Shown: positions 43,292-53,367, counted from the first letter of the stretch. The stretch is 64,000 nucleotides of DNA from Pseudomonas sp. 102515 (GCF_031085165.1 NZ_JAVHTY010000002.1:310001-374000); one strand, 5' to 3'. Notes: a model not told the origin generated them from the sequence alone. Program-made: numbers and translations.

Positions 43292-44380
43292 TCAACGCCG
43301 CTCCAGTAACACCCCACTCTCCATGTGGTGCGTCCAGGGGAACTGGTCGAACAGGGCGCAGCGGGTGATGCGGTGGGTGTCCTGCAGCTGGGCGATGTTC
43401 TCGGCCAGGGTGTCCGGGTTGCAGGAGATATAGAGGATGCGCTCGAAGCGGCGGGTCAGCTCACAGGTGTCCGGGTCCATGCCGGCCCGGGGCGGGTCGA
43501 CGAAGACGGTGCCGAACTGGTAGCTCTTGAGATCCATACCGGCCAGGCGGCGGAAGGGGCGGACCTCGTTGAGCGCCTGGGTCAGTTCCTCGGCGGAGAG
43601 ACGCACCAGGGTGACGTTGTCCACGCCATTGCTGGCCAGGTTGTGCAGCGCGGCGTTGACCGAGGTCTTGCTCACCTCGGTGGCCAGTACCTTACGGACC
43701 CGACTGGCCAGTGGCAGGGTGAAGTTGCCGTTGCCGCAATAGAGCTCGAGAAGATCGTCTTCGCGCTCGCCCAGGGCGGTGTGGGCCCAGCTCAGCATCT
43801 TCTGGTTGACGGTGCCATTGGGCTGGGTGAAGCCGCCCTCGGGTTGCAGATAGCGGTAGGTCGTCCCGGCCACGTCCAGTTCTTCGAGCACATGGTCGCG
43901 GCCGATCACCAGGCGCTGGCCGCGGGAGCGACCGATCAGGCTGACGCCCAGCTCGGCGGCCAGGCGCTCGGCGGCGGCTTGCCAGGCGGCGTCCAGCGGG
44001 CGGTGGTAGGCCAGGGTGATCAGCGCGTCGCCACTCAGGGTGGTGAGGAATTCGACCTGGAACAGCTTGAACGACAGTGCCACGTCCGCCTGCCAGCCGG
44101 CCTTGAGGCGTGGCATCAGGTCGTTGATGCGCTGGCTGGCGATGGGGAAGGCCTCGATGAGGATCGGCGTGCGCTTGTCGCCCGGAGCGAACATGGCGTA
44201 GTGGCGTTCCTCGTTCTCCCGCCACAGGCGGAATTCGGCGCGCAGCCGGTAGTGCTGCAGCGGCGAGGCGAAGACCTCCGGCTCGGGGGCCTGGAAAGGC
44301 GCCAGCAGTTCGCGCAGGCGGTCGGCCTTGGCGTCGAGTTGAGCCTGGTAGTCGGCGGGAACGAAGGAAGGTTGGGACAT
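43292..44380 (-). CDS. trmA: tRNA (uracil-5-)-methyltransferase TrmA
   Basis: A 362-aa SAM-dependent enzyme methylating U54 of tRNA to thymidine. The SAM site is [15 protein letters not shown], the catalytic Cys lies in [29 protein letters not shown] precedes it, and the C-terminal [10 protein letters not shown] carries the catalytic Glu. There is no iron-sulphur cysteine set, which separates it from RlmD. It stands alone, between a repeat region and the NCS2 permease. Confidence 0.97.
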   Translation of the reverse strand: MSQPSFVPADYQAQLDAKADRLRELLAPFQAPEPEVFASPLQHYRLRAEFRLWRENEERHYAMFAPGDKRTPILIEAFPIASQRINDLMPRLKAGWQADVALSFKLFQVEFLTTLSGDALITLAYHRPLDAAWQAAAERLAAELGVSLIGRSRGQRLVIGRDHVLEELDVAGTTYRYLQPEGGFTQPNGTVNQKMLSWAHTALGEREDDLLELYCGNGNFTLPLASRVRKVLATEVSKTSVNAALHNLASNGVDNVTLVRLSAEELTQALNEVRPFRRLAGMDLKSYQFGTVFVDPPRAGMDPDTCELTRRFERILYISCNPDTLAENIAQLQDTHRITRCALFDQFPWTHHMESGVLLERR

Positions 44381-44442
44381 GGTAGATCCGGAGCAGGGTG
44401 AGGCGGGGAGACCTCGGGGCCGGAGCCCCGAGGGGGGAGGGG

Positions 44443-45738
44443 TCAGGCGTTGAACCAGCCCAGCTTGATGACGAACAGGATCGACAGCACGATCAGCGCC
44501 GAATTCAGCTCACGGGTGCGGCCGGACAGCAGCTTGATGACGGTCCAGGTGATGAAGCCGAAGGCGATGCCGTTGGCGATGGAGTAGGTCAGCGGCATGG
44601 CCAGGGCGGTGACCAGCACCGGGGCGGCGGTGGTCAGGTCGTCCCACTCGATCTCGGCCAGGCCCGAGGTCATCAGCACGGCGATGAAGAACAGCGCCGG
44701 GGCGGTGGCGAAGGCCGGCACGCTACCGGCCAGGGGGGCGAAGAACAGCGCCAGCAGGAACAGCACCGCGACCACCACGGCGGTGAGGCCGGTACGACCA
44801 CCAGCGGAGACGCCCGCGGCGGATTCGATGTAGCTGGTGGTGGTGGAGGTGCCCAGCAGCGAGCCGAACATGGCGGCGGAGCTGTCGGCGATCAGGGCGC
44901 GGCCCATCTTCGGCAGATGGCCGTCCTTGCCCATCAGGCCGGCGCGCTTGGCCACGCCGATCAGGGTGCCGGAGTTGTCGAACAGGTCGACGAACAGGAA
45001 GGCGAAGATGACGCTGATCAGGCCGACGTCCAGGGCGCCCCGGATATCCAGTTGCAGGAAGGTCGGTGCCAGCGACGGCGGCATGGAGACCAGACCACCG
45101 AAGGCGCTGACGCCCAGGGCGATGGCGATCACGGTGACCACCAGGATGCCGATCAGCACCGCGCCGGTGACCTTGCGCGCCTCGAGCACGACGATCAGGA
45201 AGAAGCCGAGGATGGCTAGCAGCGGACCGGGTTTGGACAGGTCGCCCAGGCCCACCAGGGTAGCCGGATTACCCACCACGATGCCGGCGGTCTGCAGGGC
45301 GATCAGCGCCAGGAACAGGCCGATGCCGGCGGCGATACCCGAGCGCAGCGGAAGCGGGATGCTGTTGATGATCCATTCGCGGATGCGGAAGATCGACAGC
45401 AGGAAGAACATCAGCGCCGAGAGGAACACCGCGCCCAGGGCCACCTGCCAGGTATGGCCCAGGTGCAGGACCACGGTGTAGGTGAAGAAGGCGTTGAGGC
45501 CCATGCCCGGGGCGAGGGCGATGGGGTAGTTGGCGATGAGCCCCATGAGCGCCGAGCCGATGGCGGCGGCCAGGCAGGTGGCGACGAAGATCGCGCCCTT
45601 GTCCATGCCGGTGGCGCCGAGGATGCTCGGGTTGACGAACAGGATGTAGGCCATGGCCAGGAAGGTGGTGACCCCGGCCAGCAGTTCGGTGCGGACAGAG
45701 GTGTTGTGGGCCTTGAGTTGGAAGAGTCTTTCCAGCAT
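44443..45738 (-). CDS. NCS2-family purine permease (AzgA type)
   Basis: A 431-aa membrane protein with about 13–14 helices. The AzgA-type signatures [40 protein letters not shown], and [20 protein letters not shown] indicate a proton symporter for adenine, guanine or hypoxanthine rather than uracil or xanthine. The start ATG reads [18 protein letters not shown]. It stands alone, with a 60-bp gap before trmA. Confidence 0.88.
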   Translation of the reverse strand: MLERLFQLKAHNTSVRTELLAGVTTFLAMAYILFVNPSILGATGMDKGAIFVATCLAAAIGSALMGLIANYPIALAPGMGLNAFFTYTVVLHLGHTWQVALGAVFLSALMFFLLSIFRIREWIINSIPLPLRSGIAAGIGLFLALIALQTAGIVVGNPATLVGLGDLSKPGPLLAILGFFLIVVLEARKVTGAVLIGILVVTVIAIALGVSAFGGLVSMPPSLAPTFLQLDIRGALDVGLISVIFAFLFVDLFDNSGTLIGVAKRAGLMGKDGHLPKMGRALIADSSAAMFGSLLGTSTTTSYIESAAGVSAGGRTGLTAVVVAVLFLLALFFAPLAGSVPAFATAPALFFIAVLMTSGLAEIEWDDLTTAAPVLVTALAMPLTYSIANGIAFGFITWTVIKLLSGRTRELNSALIVLSILFVIKLGWFNA

Positions 45739-45860
45739 GGGATGCCTCGTGCGCGCCGGTCTGATCGGAAAAAGGCGCGCATCATAACAGGTCGGTAAAC
45801 ACGGGTAAGACGGTAAGCCCTGACCCCCAATCGACATCGGCTCGAGCACTGTCCGCCTGG

Positions 45861-47339
45861 TCAACTTCCAGAGGTATGGCCGCTGACCGAATCGCCTGCG
45901 TTGCGGGCCAGGCGGAAGGCATCCAGGGTGCTCAGGATGCCGAGCACGGCCACTATGCAAAAGGCTAGCCGAAAGTCCGCCAGCTGGGGGGCGAGGTGGC
46001 CGTGCCACTCCATCGAGGCGCGTAGCAGCAGGGCGGCAATGGCCACGCCCAGGCCCATGGCCAGCTGGAAATTGGTGCTGAACAGGGTGGAGGCGTGGCT
46101 CAGCTGCGACTTGGGGATATCGGCGAAGGCCAGGGCATTGCTGGCGGTGAACTGCAGCGAGCGGAACACCCCGCTGAAGAACAGCAGGAGCAGGATCGCC
46201 GGCAAGGGCCAGTCCGGGGTGAGCAAGCCACAGGCCAGCAGGCTGAACGCGCTGAGCAGGCCGTTGACGGTCAGGATGGTGCGTAGACCGAAGCGGCGCA
46301 TGGTGGCGGTGGTGAAGGGCTTGGCCGCCAGGTTGCCGGCGAACAGCGCCAGGAGCAGCAGGCCGGCCTGGAAGGCGTCCATGCCAAAGGCCAGCTGGAA
46401 CAGCAGGGGCAGCAGGAAGGGCGCCGTGGCGATGGTGACGCGGAACAGGCCGCCGCCGAGGATGGCGGCGCGGTAGGTGGGGATGCGCAGTGTGCCAAAA
46501 TCGATCAGCGGGCGTTCGATCCGGGTCATGTGGCGCACCGCCTTGGTGCCGAGGATCAGTCCTATGCCCATCCAGGCCAGGTTGGCGCCCAGGCTGCCAT
46601 GGTTCTGGCCGAGGCGCTCCACGCCCCACATGAAAGCCACGCAGGCGCCACCCAGCAACAGGAAGCCGCGCCAGTCCAGCGGATGGCGCTGGGTCGGCAG
46701 GTCGGCGGGCACCAGGCGCCAGGCCAGCAACAGGGCGATCAACCCCAGCGGCAGGTTGAGATAGAAGATCCAGCGCCAGTCGGCATAGGTGGTGATAAGA
46801 CCACCCAGGGGCGGGCCGAGCACGGGGGCCACCAGGCCCGGCCAGGTGATGAGGGCGATGGCGCGCACCAGCTCGTGCTTCTCGGTGACCTGCAGCACCA
46901 CCAGACGCCCCACGGGCACCATCAGGGCGCCGCCGAGTCCCTGGAGGATGCGCGCGGCGATGAAGTGCTCGAGGGACAGGGCCATCCCGCAGAGCAGCGA
47001 GGCCAGGGTGAAGACGCCGATGGCCAGGGTAAAGACCGGGCGGGGACCGAAGCGCTCGGCGATCCAGCCACTCACCGGGATGCCCACGGCGATGGCTAGC
47101 AGATAGGCGCTGATGCCCAGGTTCAGGTCCACCGGATCGCGGCCGAAGGACAGGGCCATCTGCGGCAGGGCCGTGGCGATCACCGTGGCGTCCAGGTTTT
47201 CCATGAAAAAGGTGAAGCTCACCAGGCCGGCGAGAATCTTCCAGCGTTCCAAGGGGCTGCACCTCTGGCCAGGGGGTGGGCTACTCTGCCTGAGATGCCG
47301 CAAGGCGCGCCAGTCCTGGTTTGCCGATAAAAAGTCCAA
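45861..47339 (-). CDS. DHA2-type MFS exporter
   Basis: A 492-aa multidrug-type exporter with about 13–14 helices. The motifs MENLDATVIATALPQMA (motif D1-like), SGWIAERFGPRP (motif A) and LQGLGGALMVPVGRL (motif B/C region) are of the MdtD/EmrB kind. No membrane-fusion partner or outer-membrane channel is adjacent, so it probably works alone. Substrate unknown. It is divergent from the small 83-aa gene. Confidence 0.85.
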   Translation of the reverse strand: MDFLSANQDWRALRHLRQSSPPPGQRCSPLERWKILAGLVSFTFFMENLDATVIATALPQMALSFGRDPVDLNLGISAYLLAIAVGIPVSGWIAERFGPRPVFTLAIGVFTLASLLCGMALSLEHFIAARILQGLGGALMVPVGRLVVLQVTEKHELVRAIALITWPGLVAPVLGPPLGGLITTYADWRWIFYLNLPLGLIALLLAWRLVPADLPTQRHPLDWRGFLLLGGACVAFMWGVERLGQNHGSLGANLAWMGIGLILGTKAVRHMTRIERPLIDFGTLRIPTYRAAILGGGLFRVTIATAPFLLPLLFQLAFGMDAFQAGLLLLALFAGNLAAKPFTTATMRRFGLRTILTVNGLLSAFSLLACGLLTPDWPLPAILLLLFFSGVFRSLQFTASNALAFADIPKSQLSHASTLFSTNFQLAMGLGVAIAALLLRASMEWHGHLAPQLADFRLAFCIVAVLGILSTLDAFRLARNAGDSVSGHTSGS

Positions 47340-47423
47340 GGATTCACCACCCTGTTCGGACGGGCTGCTAAAGTCGAGAAGGGACAGGTTCGATAATCGT
47401 CATCGCCACGAGGAAGCCGTTGC

Positions 47424-47675
47424 ATGAAGGACGTGACCGACAGCCACATCGTGGCCATGGCGGAAGCCCGGCGCCTGCTCGAACGTGGCAGCCAGGCCAA
47501 GCGCCAGCACCAGCGCTATTTCCTCAACTTCCTCACCTTGCGCCAGGAGGCCTCGCGGCTCAGCCAGCAGTCCTATCGGCTGAGTTGCTCGCTGGACGCC
47601 TTTTCCACCGGGCGCTCGCGCCAGTTGCCGCGGGTGCTGACCCTGGTGAAGGCCGACCAGGACGAACGGTTGTAA
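47424..47675 (+). CDS. Small conserved-looking hypothetical protein
   Basis: An 83-aa basic, helical protein (MKDVTDSHIVAMAEARRLLE then RGSQAKRQHQRYFLNFLTLR; no signal peptide, no Cys). I do not recognise a family. It is upstream of and in line with the RcnB-like gene. The ribosome-binding site before the ATG is weak. Confidence 0.5.
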   Translation: MKDVTDSHIVAMAEARRLLERGSQAKRQHQRYFLNFLTLRQEASRLSQQSYRLSCSLDAFSTGRSRQLPRVLTLVKADQDERL

Positions 47676-47760
47676 GACCAGCGGCGCGACCGTAGGTATT
47701 CGTGGAGCTTTTCCTCCGGCGCTGGGGTCAAAACCTCGAACGCAGAGGAGAAACACCCCC

Positions 47761-48165
47761 ATGATCAAGCAATCGCTGCTCTCTATGGCGCTGGGTACCG
47801 TCGTGCTGGCAGGCGCCCTGCAAGTCCAGGCTGCGCCCGAGTCCATGACTCCGGTCAAGCCGGCTGCTGACAAGGCCGCTTCGGAGCCCACTAGCTCGCA
47901 GTACCAGAACAAGGTCAACAAGAAGGACGCCAATCAGAGCGATGAGGCCGTCACCCACGACCCTGATCATCCTACCTTTGAACTCGAAGAGGGCGGTCGG
48001 GCGCCGCGCAAGTACATCCGTGACGAGTACGTGATCAAGGACTTCAAGAAGCATGGCCTGGAACAGCCGGGCGAAGACAGCCAGTGGGTCAAGATCGGCT
48101 CCGACTATGTGCTGATCAAGCGCAGCAATGCGGTGATCGACAAGATCGTCAAAGCCAAGCAGTGA
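47761..48165 (+). CDS. RcnB-family periplasmic protein
   Basis: A 134-aa protein with a Sec signal peptide (QSLLSMALGTVVLAGALQVQA). The C-terminal part EYVIKDFKKHGLEQPGEDSQ, then WVKIGSDYVLI matches the conserved D-x-x-x-H-G-L ... W-x-x-x-G-x-D-Y-V-L-I pattern of RcnB, a periplasmic factor linked to nickel and cobalt efflux in E. coli. The acidic, Pro-rich middle is variable. Whether it touches metals here is not known. Ribosome-binding site AGAGGAG precedes the ATG. Confidence 0.75.
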   Translation: MIKQSLLSMALGTVVLAGALQVQAAPESMTPVKPAADKAASEPTSSQYQNKVNKKDANQSDEAVTHDPDHPTFELEEGGRAPRKYIRDEYVIKDFKKHGLEQPGEDSQWVKIGSDYVLIKRSNAVIDKIVKAKQ

Positions 48166-48253
48166 TCCACCATGACCGGGGCCGACCCTCGATCCCGGTG
48201 GTATTCGGGGTGTTCAGGCACCAGGCTGAAGCCCCCCTTCTGGAGTTTTTTGC

Positions 48254-48556
48254 ATGAGCAGTGAAATCCGTGTCGTCGCCATCCTGCAGGCCAAGCCCGG
48301 CCAGGCCGAGGCTGTCGAAAACGCCCTGCGTGCCATCGTCGCGCCATCCCGCGCCGAAGCCGCCTGTCACTTCTATACCCCGCACCGTGATCCGAGCCAC
48401 GAAGGTCGCTATGTCTTCATCGAGCGCTGGGCCAGCCGCGAAGCCCTGGCCGAGCACGAGCAAACCCCTCACTTCAAGCAGCTGCTGAGCGATCTCGACG
48501 GCCTGCTCGTTGGCGCGCCGCAGGTCATGATCCTCGAGGAAGTGCCGCTGGCCTGA
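48254..48556 (+). CDS. ABM-domain putative quinol monooxygenase (YgiN-like)
   Basis: A 100-aa protein of the antibiotic biosynthesis monooxygenase fold. It has a ferredoxin-like beta-alpha-beta-beta order (IRVVAILQAKPGQAEAVENAL), a CHFYTPHRDPSHEGRYVFIE strand pair and the helix REALAEHEQTPHFKQLLSDL. YgiN-type enzymes act on menadiol or quinols without cofactor. It has a consistent place upstream of the PhoD gene but shows no pathway link. Confidence 0.82.
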   Translation: MSSEIRVVAILQAKPGQAEAVENALRAIVAPSRAEAACHFYTPHRDPSHEGRYVFIERWASREALAEHEQTPHFKQLLSDLDGLLVGAPQVMILEEVPLA

Positions 48557-48617
48557 ACCGCCGACATGCTGTTGTCACCTGCCTGAGCCACCCTGGCCTC
48601 TTTTCCCGGAGGCCTGG

Positions 48618-50171
48618 ATGAGTACCTCTCGACGTCAAGCGTTGGGCCTGCTCGGCCTCGGTCTGAGCGCACACTGGTTCGCCGGTTGCAGCGCTCGCAC
48701 GCCACAGCCGGATCCCTTCACCCTGGGCGTCGCCAGTGGCGAGCCCGCTACCGACGGCTTCGTCATCTGGACCCGCCTAGCGCCTGATCCCCTGGCCGAA
48801 GACGGTCTGGGTGGTCTGCACGGTCCGGTCGAGGCTCAGTGGGAAGTGGCCCTGGATCCGGGGCTGCGCCAAGTGGTGCAGCGCGGAGTGATCCAGGCGC
48901 AGCCACAGTCTGCTTTCTGCCTGCCCATCACCCTGACCGGTCTGCTGCCGGGACGGCCCTACTGGTACCGTTTCACCGCGCTGGGCCACCAGAGTCGTAT
49001 CGGACGCGCCACCACGCTACCGCCGTCAGCCAGCGCTCCGCAGCGCCTGAAGCTGGTGGCTGCTTCCTGCTCCCATTACGAGAAGGGCTTCTTCAGTGCC
49101 TATCGGCACATGGCCGACGAACAGGCGGATCTGGCGCTGTTCCTCGGCGACTATATCTACGAGGCCAACGTGCCCCTGCTGCTGCCGGCGGTGCGTCGGC
49201 ATGGCCTGCCGGAAGCCCGGGACCTGGCCAGTTACCGCCGGCGCCATGCGCTGTACCGCACCGATCCCGATCTGCAGTACCTGCACGCCAATGTCACCAG
49301 CCTCATGACCTGGGACGACCACGAGGTGCAGAACGACTATTCCGGCTCTTGGGCGGCGGACCCCCGGATCGGCCTAGCCACCTTCGCCGCGCAGCGGCAG
49401 GCTGCCTACCAGGCCTTTCGCGAACACGCACCGCTGCGCGCCTGGCGGACCCAGGGCACGGCGCTGCGCCTCTATGACCGTTGGCGCTTCGGTGACCTGG
49501 CGGAGATCCATCTGCTCGACGGTCGGCAATACCGCAGCGAACCGGCCTGCGCGGCGGCCAGGACCCGCGGTGGCCAGCTGGTCGCACCGGATTGCCCAGG
49601 TCTGCAAAACGCCGCGCGCAGCATGCTCGGTCAGGCGCAGGAAGGCTGGCTGCTGGACGGCTTTCGCCACAACGCCACCCGCTGGAATCTGATCGCCCAG
49701 GATCTCTTGCTGGCACCCCTGCGGCAGCGCCTGCCGGATGGCGATCCAGCGCGCTGGACCGACGGCTGGGACGGCTATCCGGCGACTCGCGAGCGTCTGC
49801 TCGCGGCCATGGCCGATAGTCGCCTGGCCAATCCGGTGACCCTGGGCGGGGACATCCATTCCTTCTGGGTGACGGACCTGCACCGCGAGCCGGAGAACGA
49901 GCGGAGTCCGGTGGTGGCGAGCGAATTCGTCGGCACCTCCATCACCTCGGACGGACCGGACTACCGCCGCTTCCAGGCGCTGTTGCCGGAGAATCCCCAG
50001 GTGCGCTTCTTCGACAGCCGGGAGCGTGGCTATCTGGCCCTGGAGCTGACGCGGGAGCGGTTGCAGGTGGACCTGCGCACCATCAGTGACCGCAGCCATC
50101 CAGATGCCAGGCGCGGCACCCGGGCGAGCTTCGTGGTGGAGGCGGGACGGCCCGGCGCCGTCCCAATGTAG
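48618..50171 (+). CDS. phoD: PhoD-type alkaline phosphatase/phosphodiesterase lipoprotein
   Basis: A 517-aa calcium/iron-type phosphatase. The N-terminus has a twin-arginine motif (SRRQALGLLGLGL) followed by a lipobox (FAGC, Cys about 24), suggesting Tat export and lipidation. An N-terminal PhoD beta domain (FTLGVASGEPATDGFVIWTR) precedes the metallophosphatase core (LALFLGDYIYE, TWDDHEVQNDYSG, TLGGDIHSFWV). The substrate may be phosphodiesters or teichoic-like polymers. No Pho box was apparent upstream. Confidence 0.9.
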   Translation: MSTSRRQALGLLGLGLSAHWFAGCSARTPQPDPFTLGVASGEPATDGFVIWTRLAPDPLAEDGLGGLHGPVEAQWEVALDPGLRQVVQRGVIQAQPQSAFCLPITLTGLLPGRPYWYRFTALGHQSRIGRATTLPPSASAPQRLKLVAASCSHYEKGFFSAYRHMADEQADLALFLGDYIYEANVPLLLPAVRRHGLPEARDLASYRRRHALYRTDPDLQYLHANVTSLMTWDDHEVQNDYSGSWAADPRIGLATFAAQRQAAYQAFREHAPLRAWRTQGTALRLYDRWRFGDLAEIHLLDGRQYRSEPACAAARTRGGQLVAPDCPGLQNAARSMLGQAQEGWLLDGFRHNATRWNLIAQDLLLAPLRQRLPDGDPARWTDGWDGYPATRERLLAAMADSRLANPVTLGGDIHSFWVTDLHREPENERSPVVASEFVGTSITSDGPDYRRFQALLPENPQVRFFDSRERGYLALELTRERLQVDLRTISDRSHPDARRGTRASFVVEAGRPGAVPM

Positions 50172-50175
50172 TGGA

Positions 50176-51528
50176 TCAGACGAACAGCGACAGCAGCATG
50201 ATGAAGGCCAGGGCCACCACCGAGAGGATGGTTTCCATCATCGACCAGGTCTTGAAGGTCTCGGCCACGGTCATGTTGAAGTACTGCTTCACCAGCCAGA
50301 AGCCGGCGTCGTTGACGTGGGAGAGGATCACCGAGCCGGCACCGGCGGCCAGTACCAGCAATTCCTTGTTCACGCCGGGGATCAGCGCCACCACGGGGGC
50401 GACGATGCCGGCGCCGGTGATGGTCGCCACGGTGGCGGAACCGGTGGCCACGCGGATCACCGCCGCCACCAGCCAGGTCAGCAGGATCGGCGAGATCTGC
50501 GTCTGCACCGCCAGGTTGCCGATCACCTCACCCACGCCGCTGGCCACCAGCATCTGCTTGAAGCCACCGCCGGCGCCGACGATCAGCACGATGGCCGCCA
50601 CTGGCGCCAGGCTCTGATCGAGCAGCTTGACGATCTTCTCGCGGGAGAAGCCGCAGGCGGTGCCGAAGCTGTAGAAGCTCAGCAGCAGGGCGGCGAGCAG
50701 GGCGGTGATGGGGTGGCCGATGAAGTCCATCCAGATGCGGAAGTGGTTGTCGGCGGCGAAGAAGATGTCGGCGAAGGCCTTGAGCAGCATCAGGATCACC
50801 GGCAGCAGCACGGTGAAGACGGTGATGCCGAAGCCCGGCAGATTGCGGTTGTCGGTCTCCTGGGCGATCTGGGCGACCAGTTCAGGGTTGGCCGAACCGG
50901 GGATGCGCTTGGAGATCCAGGCGCCGAAGAGGGGACCGGCGATCATGGCGGTGGGCAGGCCGACCAGCAGGCCATAGAAGATGGTCTTGCCGATGTCGGC
51001 GCCAAATACCCCGACCGCCAGCAGCGGACCCGGGTGCGGCGGCACCAGACCGTGCACGGCGGACAGGCCGGCCAGCAGCGGGATGCCCAGCTTGACCAGC
51101 GACAGCCCGGTACGGCGGGCGACGATGAACACCAGGGGTGCCAGCAGCACGAAGCCGATCTCGAAGAACAGCGGGATGCCCACCAGGAAGGCGGCGAACA
51201 TCATCGCCCAGTGCACCCGCTTGATGCCGAAGGCGCGGATCAGCGTCTGGGCGATCTGGTCGGCGCCGCCGGAATCGGCCATCAGCTTGCCGAGCATGGT
51301 GCCCAGGCCGAGCAGGATGCCGACGAAGCCGAGCACGCCGCCGAAGCCGTCCTGGAAGGATTTCATGACCTTTTCCACCGGCATGCCGGAGGTCAGGCCG
51401 AGAAAGCCCGAGGCGATGGTCAGGGCGATGAAGGGATGGACCTTGAACTTGGTGATCAAGAGCACCAGGCCAATGATGGTGACCAGGGCGTCGAGCAGAA
51501 GGAAGCTGTTGTGGTCCATGCCGAACAT
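50176..51528 (-). CDS. gntP: Gluconate permease (GntP family)
   Basis: A 450-aa membrane protein with about 12–14 helices, the usual length for the family. Family signatures are SAVHGLVPPHPGPLLAVGVF, GIPLFFEIGFVLLAPLVFIV and GVNKELLVLAAGAGSVILSH. It is a proton symporter of gluconate. The ATG (MFGMDHNSF) follows GGAGAGG. The next gene upstream, 60 bp away, is gluconokinase in the same direction, so the two form one operon for gluconate uptake and phosphorylation. Confidence 0.93.
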   Translation of the reverse strand: MFGMDHNSFLLLDALVTIIGLVLLITKFKVHPFIALTIASGFLGLTSGMPVEKVMKSFQDGFGGVLGFVGILLGLGTMLGKLMADSGGADQIAQTLIRAFGIKRVHWAMMFAAFLVGIPLFFEIGFVLLAPLVFIVARRTGLSLVKLGIPLLAGLSAVHGLVPPHPGPLLAVGVFGADIGKTIFYGLLVGLPTAMIAGPLFGAWISKRIPGSANPELVAQIAQETDNRNLPGFGITVFTVLLPVILMLLKAFADIFFAADNHFRIWMDFIGHPITALLAALLLSFYSFGTACGFSREKIVKLLDQSLAPVAAIVLIVGAGGGFKQMLVASGVGEVIGNLAVQTQISPILLTWLVAAVIRVATGSATVATITGAGIVAPVVALIPGVNKELLVLAAGAGSVILSHVNDAGFWLVKQYFNMTVAETFKTWSMMETILSVVALAFIMLLSLFV

Positions 51529-51589
51529 GGCGCCTCTCCTATTGTTGTTGTGGGCGTTGCGGGTGATTGGATTGGGTAGCGCTGTCTCG

Positions 51590-52123
51590 TCAGGCCGGCT
51601 GAGCCAGGCGAGCCGAGGTGTTCCACCAGGCCGATACCTGGGTGCCAATGGCGGGCAGGGTGTCGCGTGCGTCCACTACCAGCGTAGCCGGTTCACCGTG
51701 AGGTGCTTCGAGGGCGGCGAACTGGCTGTCGATCAGGCTGGCGGGCATGAAGTGCCCCGGGCGATTGGCGACGCGCTGGGCCGCGGTCTCGCGGGTCAGT
51801 TCGAGAAAGACGAAGCCGAGACCGGGCACGGCCTGGCGCAGCTGGTCGCGATAGCGGCGCTTGAGCGCGGAGCAGGTGAGCACCGGGCGTTCGCCTGCGG
51901 CCACGGCAGCGGCCAGTTCTTCACCGAGGCGGGTCAGCCAGCCGGCGCGATCCCCATCGTCGAGGGGGATGCCGGCGCTCATCTTGGCGATGTTGGCGGC
52001 AGGGTGGAAGGCGTCGCCTTCGATCAGGCGGCCACCGTCCTGCTCGGCAATGGCCGCGCCGACGCTGCTCTTGCCGCAGCCTGCGACGCCCATGACCACC
52101 AGCGCGGGAATGGGAGTGTTCAT
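51590..52123 (-). CDS. gntK: Gluconokinase GntK
   Basis: A 177-aa P-loop kinase phosphorylating D-gluconate to 6-phosphogluconate. Walker A is GVAGCGKSS (residues 12–20). EGDAFHPAANIAKMSAGIPL, LDDGDRAGW, CSALKRRYRDQLR and RPGHFMPASLIDSQFAALE are conserved gluconokinase motifs. It is the first gene of gntK-gntP. It is divergent from gntR, and the operator-like repeats lie between them. Confidence 0.96.
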   Translation of the reverse strand: MNTPIPALVVMGVAGCGKSSVGAAIAEQDGGRLIEGDAFHPAANIAKMSAGIPLDDGDRAGWLTRLGEELAAAVAAGERPVLTCSALKRRYRDQLRQAVPGLGFVFLELTRETAAQRVANRPGHFMPASLIDSQFAALEAPHGEPATLVVDARDTLPAIGTQVSAWWNTSARLAQPA

Positions 52124-52139
52124 CGTCACCTCCGGTCTG

Positions 52140-52153
52140 GAGACAGCGCTACC
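52140..52153. promoter_or_regulatory. Putative GntR operator, site 1
   Basis: GAGACAGCGCTACC occurs here and exactly again at 52253–52266. It lies 16 bp upstream of gntK, where a LacI-type repressor would block it. The core AGCGCT is palindromic, as LacI-type operators often are. Confidence 0.6.
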
Positions 52154-52252
52154 CCAAGAAAATAAAGGGGCGCGGCTTCCAGTTCTTGTCGATCTTGTTA
52201 GGCCGAATGCCGACGCGTCCCGGAAGGGCACGCCAGGCTTGTAGTGTCTGCT

Positions 52253-52266
52253 GAGACAGCGCTACC
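52253..52266. promoter_or_regulatory. Putative GntR operator, site 2
   Basis: The second exact copy of GAGACAGCGCTACC, 42 bp before gntR and 113 bp from site 1 (about eleven helical turns). The pair could support looping and autoregulation of gntR. Confidence 0.6.
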
Positions 52267-52308
52267 TTAGGCGCGTTCTCCGTCCCTGACAAGCCTGAAA
52301 CCATAACA

Positions 52309-53325
52309 ATGAATCGAACGGGTTCTCGTAGTTCCGGTCGGCCCACCCTCACCGAGGTGGCGCTGCAGGCCGGTGTTTCCCCCATCACGGCCTCGCGGGC
52401 CCTGCGCGGTGTCGCCAGCGTGGCGCCCGAGTTGGTTACCCGCGTGCAGGAGGCCGCCGCGCGCCTTGGCTATGTGACCAATCCGGCTGCTCGTGCCCTG
52501 GCCTCGGCGCAGGGGCACTCGGTGGTGGTGCTGGTGCCGTCGCTGTCCAACCATCTGTTCATCGAGCCGCTGGAGGCCATCCACGAGGTCCTGCGCCCCC
52601 GTGGCCTGGAGGTGCTGATCGGCAACTACCACTACGATCCCGAGGAAGAGGAAAAACTGATCCGCAATTACCTGGCCTATCAGCCCCGGGGTCTACTGCT
52701 GACCGGCTTCGACCGTACCGACGCCGCACGCCAGCTGCTGGCTGCTAGCGGGGTGCCGCAGGTGCACATGATGGAGCTGGATCCGGCCGGTGCGGTGTCC
52801 AGCGTCGGCTTTTCCCAGCACGCCGCCGGTGCCGCCGCGGCGCGGCATCTGCTGGCGGCAGGGCGCAGATGCCTGGGCTATGTGGCCGCCCAGCTCGATC
52901 CCCGGGCACTGGCCCGAGGCGAGGGCTTTCGCGAGGTGCTGCGCGAGGCGGGCTGCTATGACCCCAGTCTGGATGTGCTGGATCCGCAGCCATCGTCCGT
53001 GGGCCTGGGCGCCCAACAGTTTCGCGAGCTACTGGCCCGCCGGCCGGATGTCGACGGCCTGTTCTTCTGCAACGACGACCTGGCCCAGGGCGCGCTGTTC
53101 GAGGCGCAGCGGCTGGGCATCGCCATCCCCGAGCGGATCTCGGTGCTGGGCTTCAACGACCTGCCCGGCTCGGCGCACACGGTCCCCCGATTGACGTCCA
53201 TCCAGACCCCCCGCGCCGCGGTAGGGCGCCAGGCCGCGACCCTGTTGCTGGGGCTGCTCGACGGCCGCAGCCAACCGGCCTGCGTCGACCTGGGATTCGA
53301 GTTGGTGAGTCGGGAGAGTGTGTAG
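52309..53325 (+). CDS. gntR: Gluconate utilization repressor GntR (LacI family)
   Basis: A 338-aa LacI-family repressor. The helix-turn-helix is TLTEVALQAGVSPITASRALRGV (about 13–35), the hinge LGYVTNPAARALASAQG, and the effector domain has VVVLVPSLSNHLFIEPLEAI and FFCNDDLAQGALFEAQRLGI. It is divergent from gntK-gntP. In P. aeruginosa the equivalent GntR represses itself and the gluconate genes and is released by gluconate or 6-phosphogluconate. Confidence 0.92.
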   Translation: MNRTGSRSSGRPTLTEVALQAGVSPITASRALRGVASVAPELVTRVQEAAARLGYVTNPAARALASAQGHSVVVLVPSLSNHLFIEPLEAIHEVLRPRGLEVLIGNYHYDPEEEEKLIRNYLAYQPRGLLLTGFDRTDAARQLLAASGVPQVHMMELDPAGAVSSVGFSQHAAGAAAARHLLAAGRRCLGYVAAQLDPRALARGEGFREVLREAGCYDPSLDVLDPQPSSVGLGAQQFRELLARRPDVDGLFFCNDDLAQGALFEAQRLGIAIPERISVLGFNDLPGSAHTVPRLTSIQTPRAAVGRQAATLLLGLLDGRSQPACVDLGFELVSRESV

Positions 53326-53367
53326 GGCCATCATCGAGGCTCACGGTGGAAGTGCGACCTGCCGGTG

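Noticed and set aside
44443-47262. Long minus-strand frame joining the NCS2 permease to sequence upstream
   Set aside because: The upstream part is an alternative frame of the DHA2 exporter gene. The permease starts at 45738 with a typical N-terminus.
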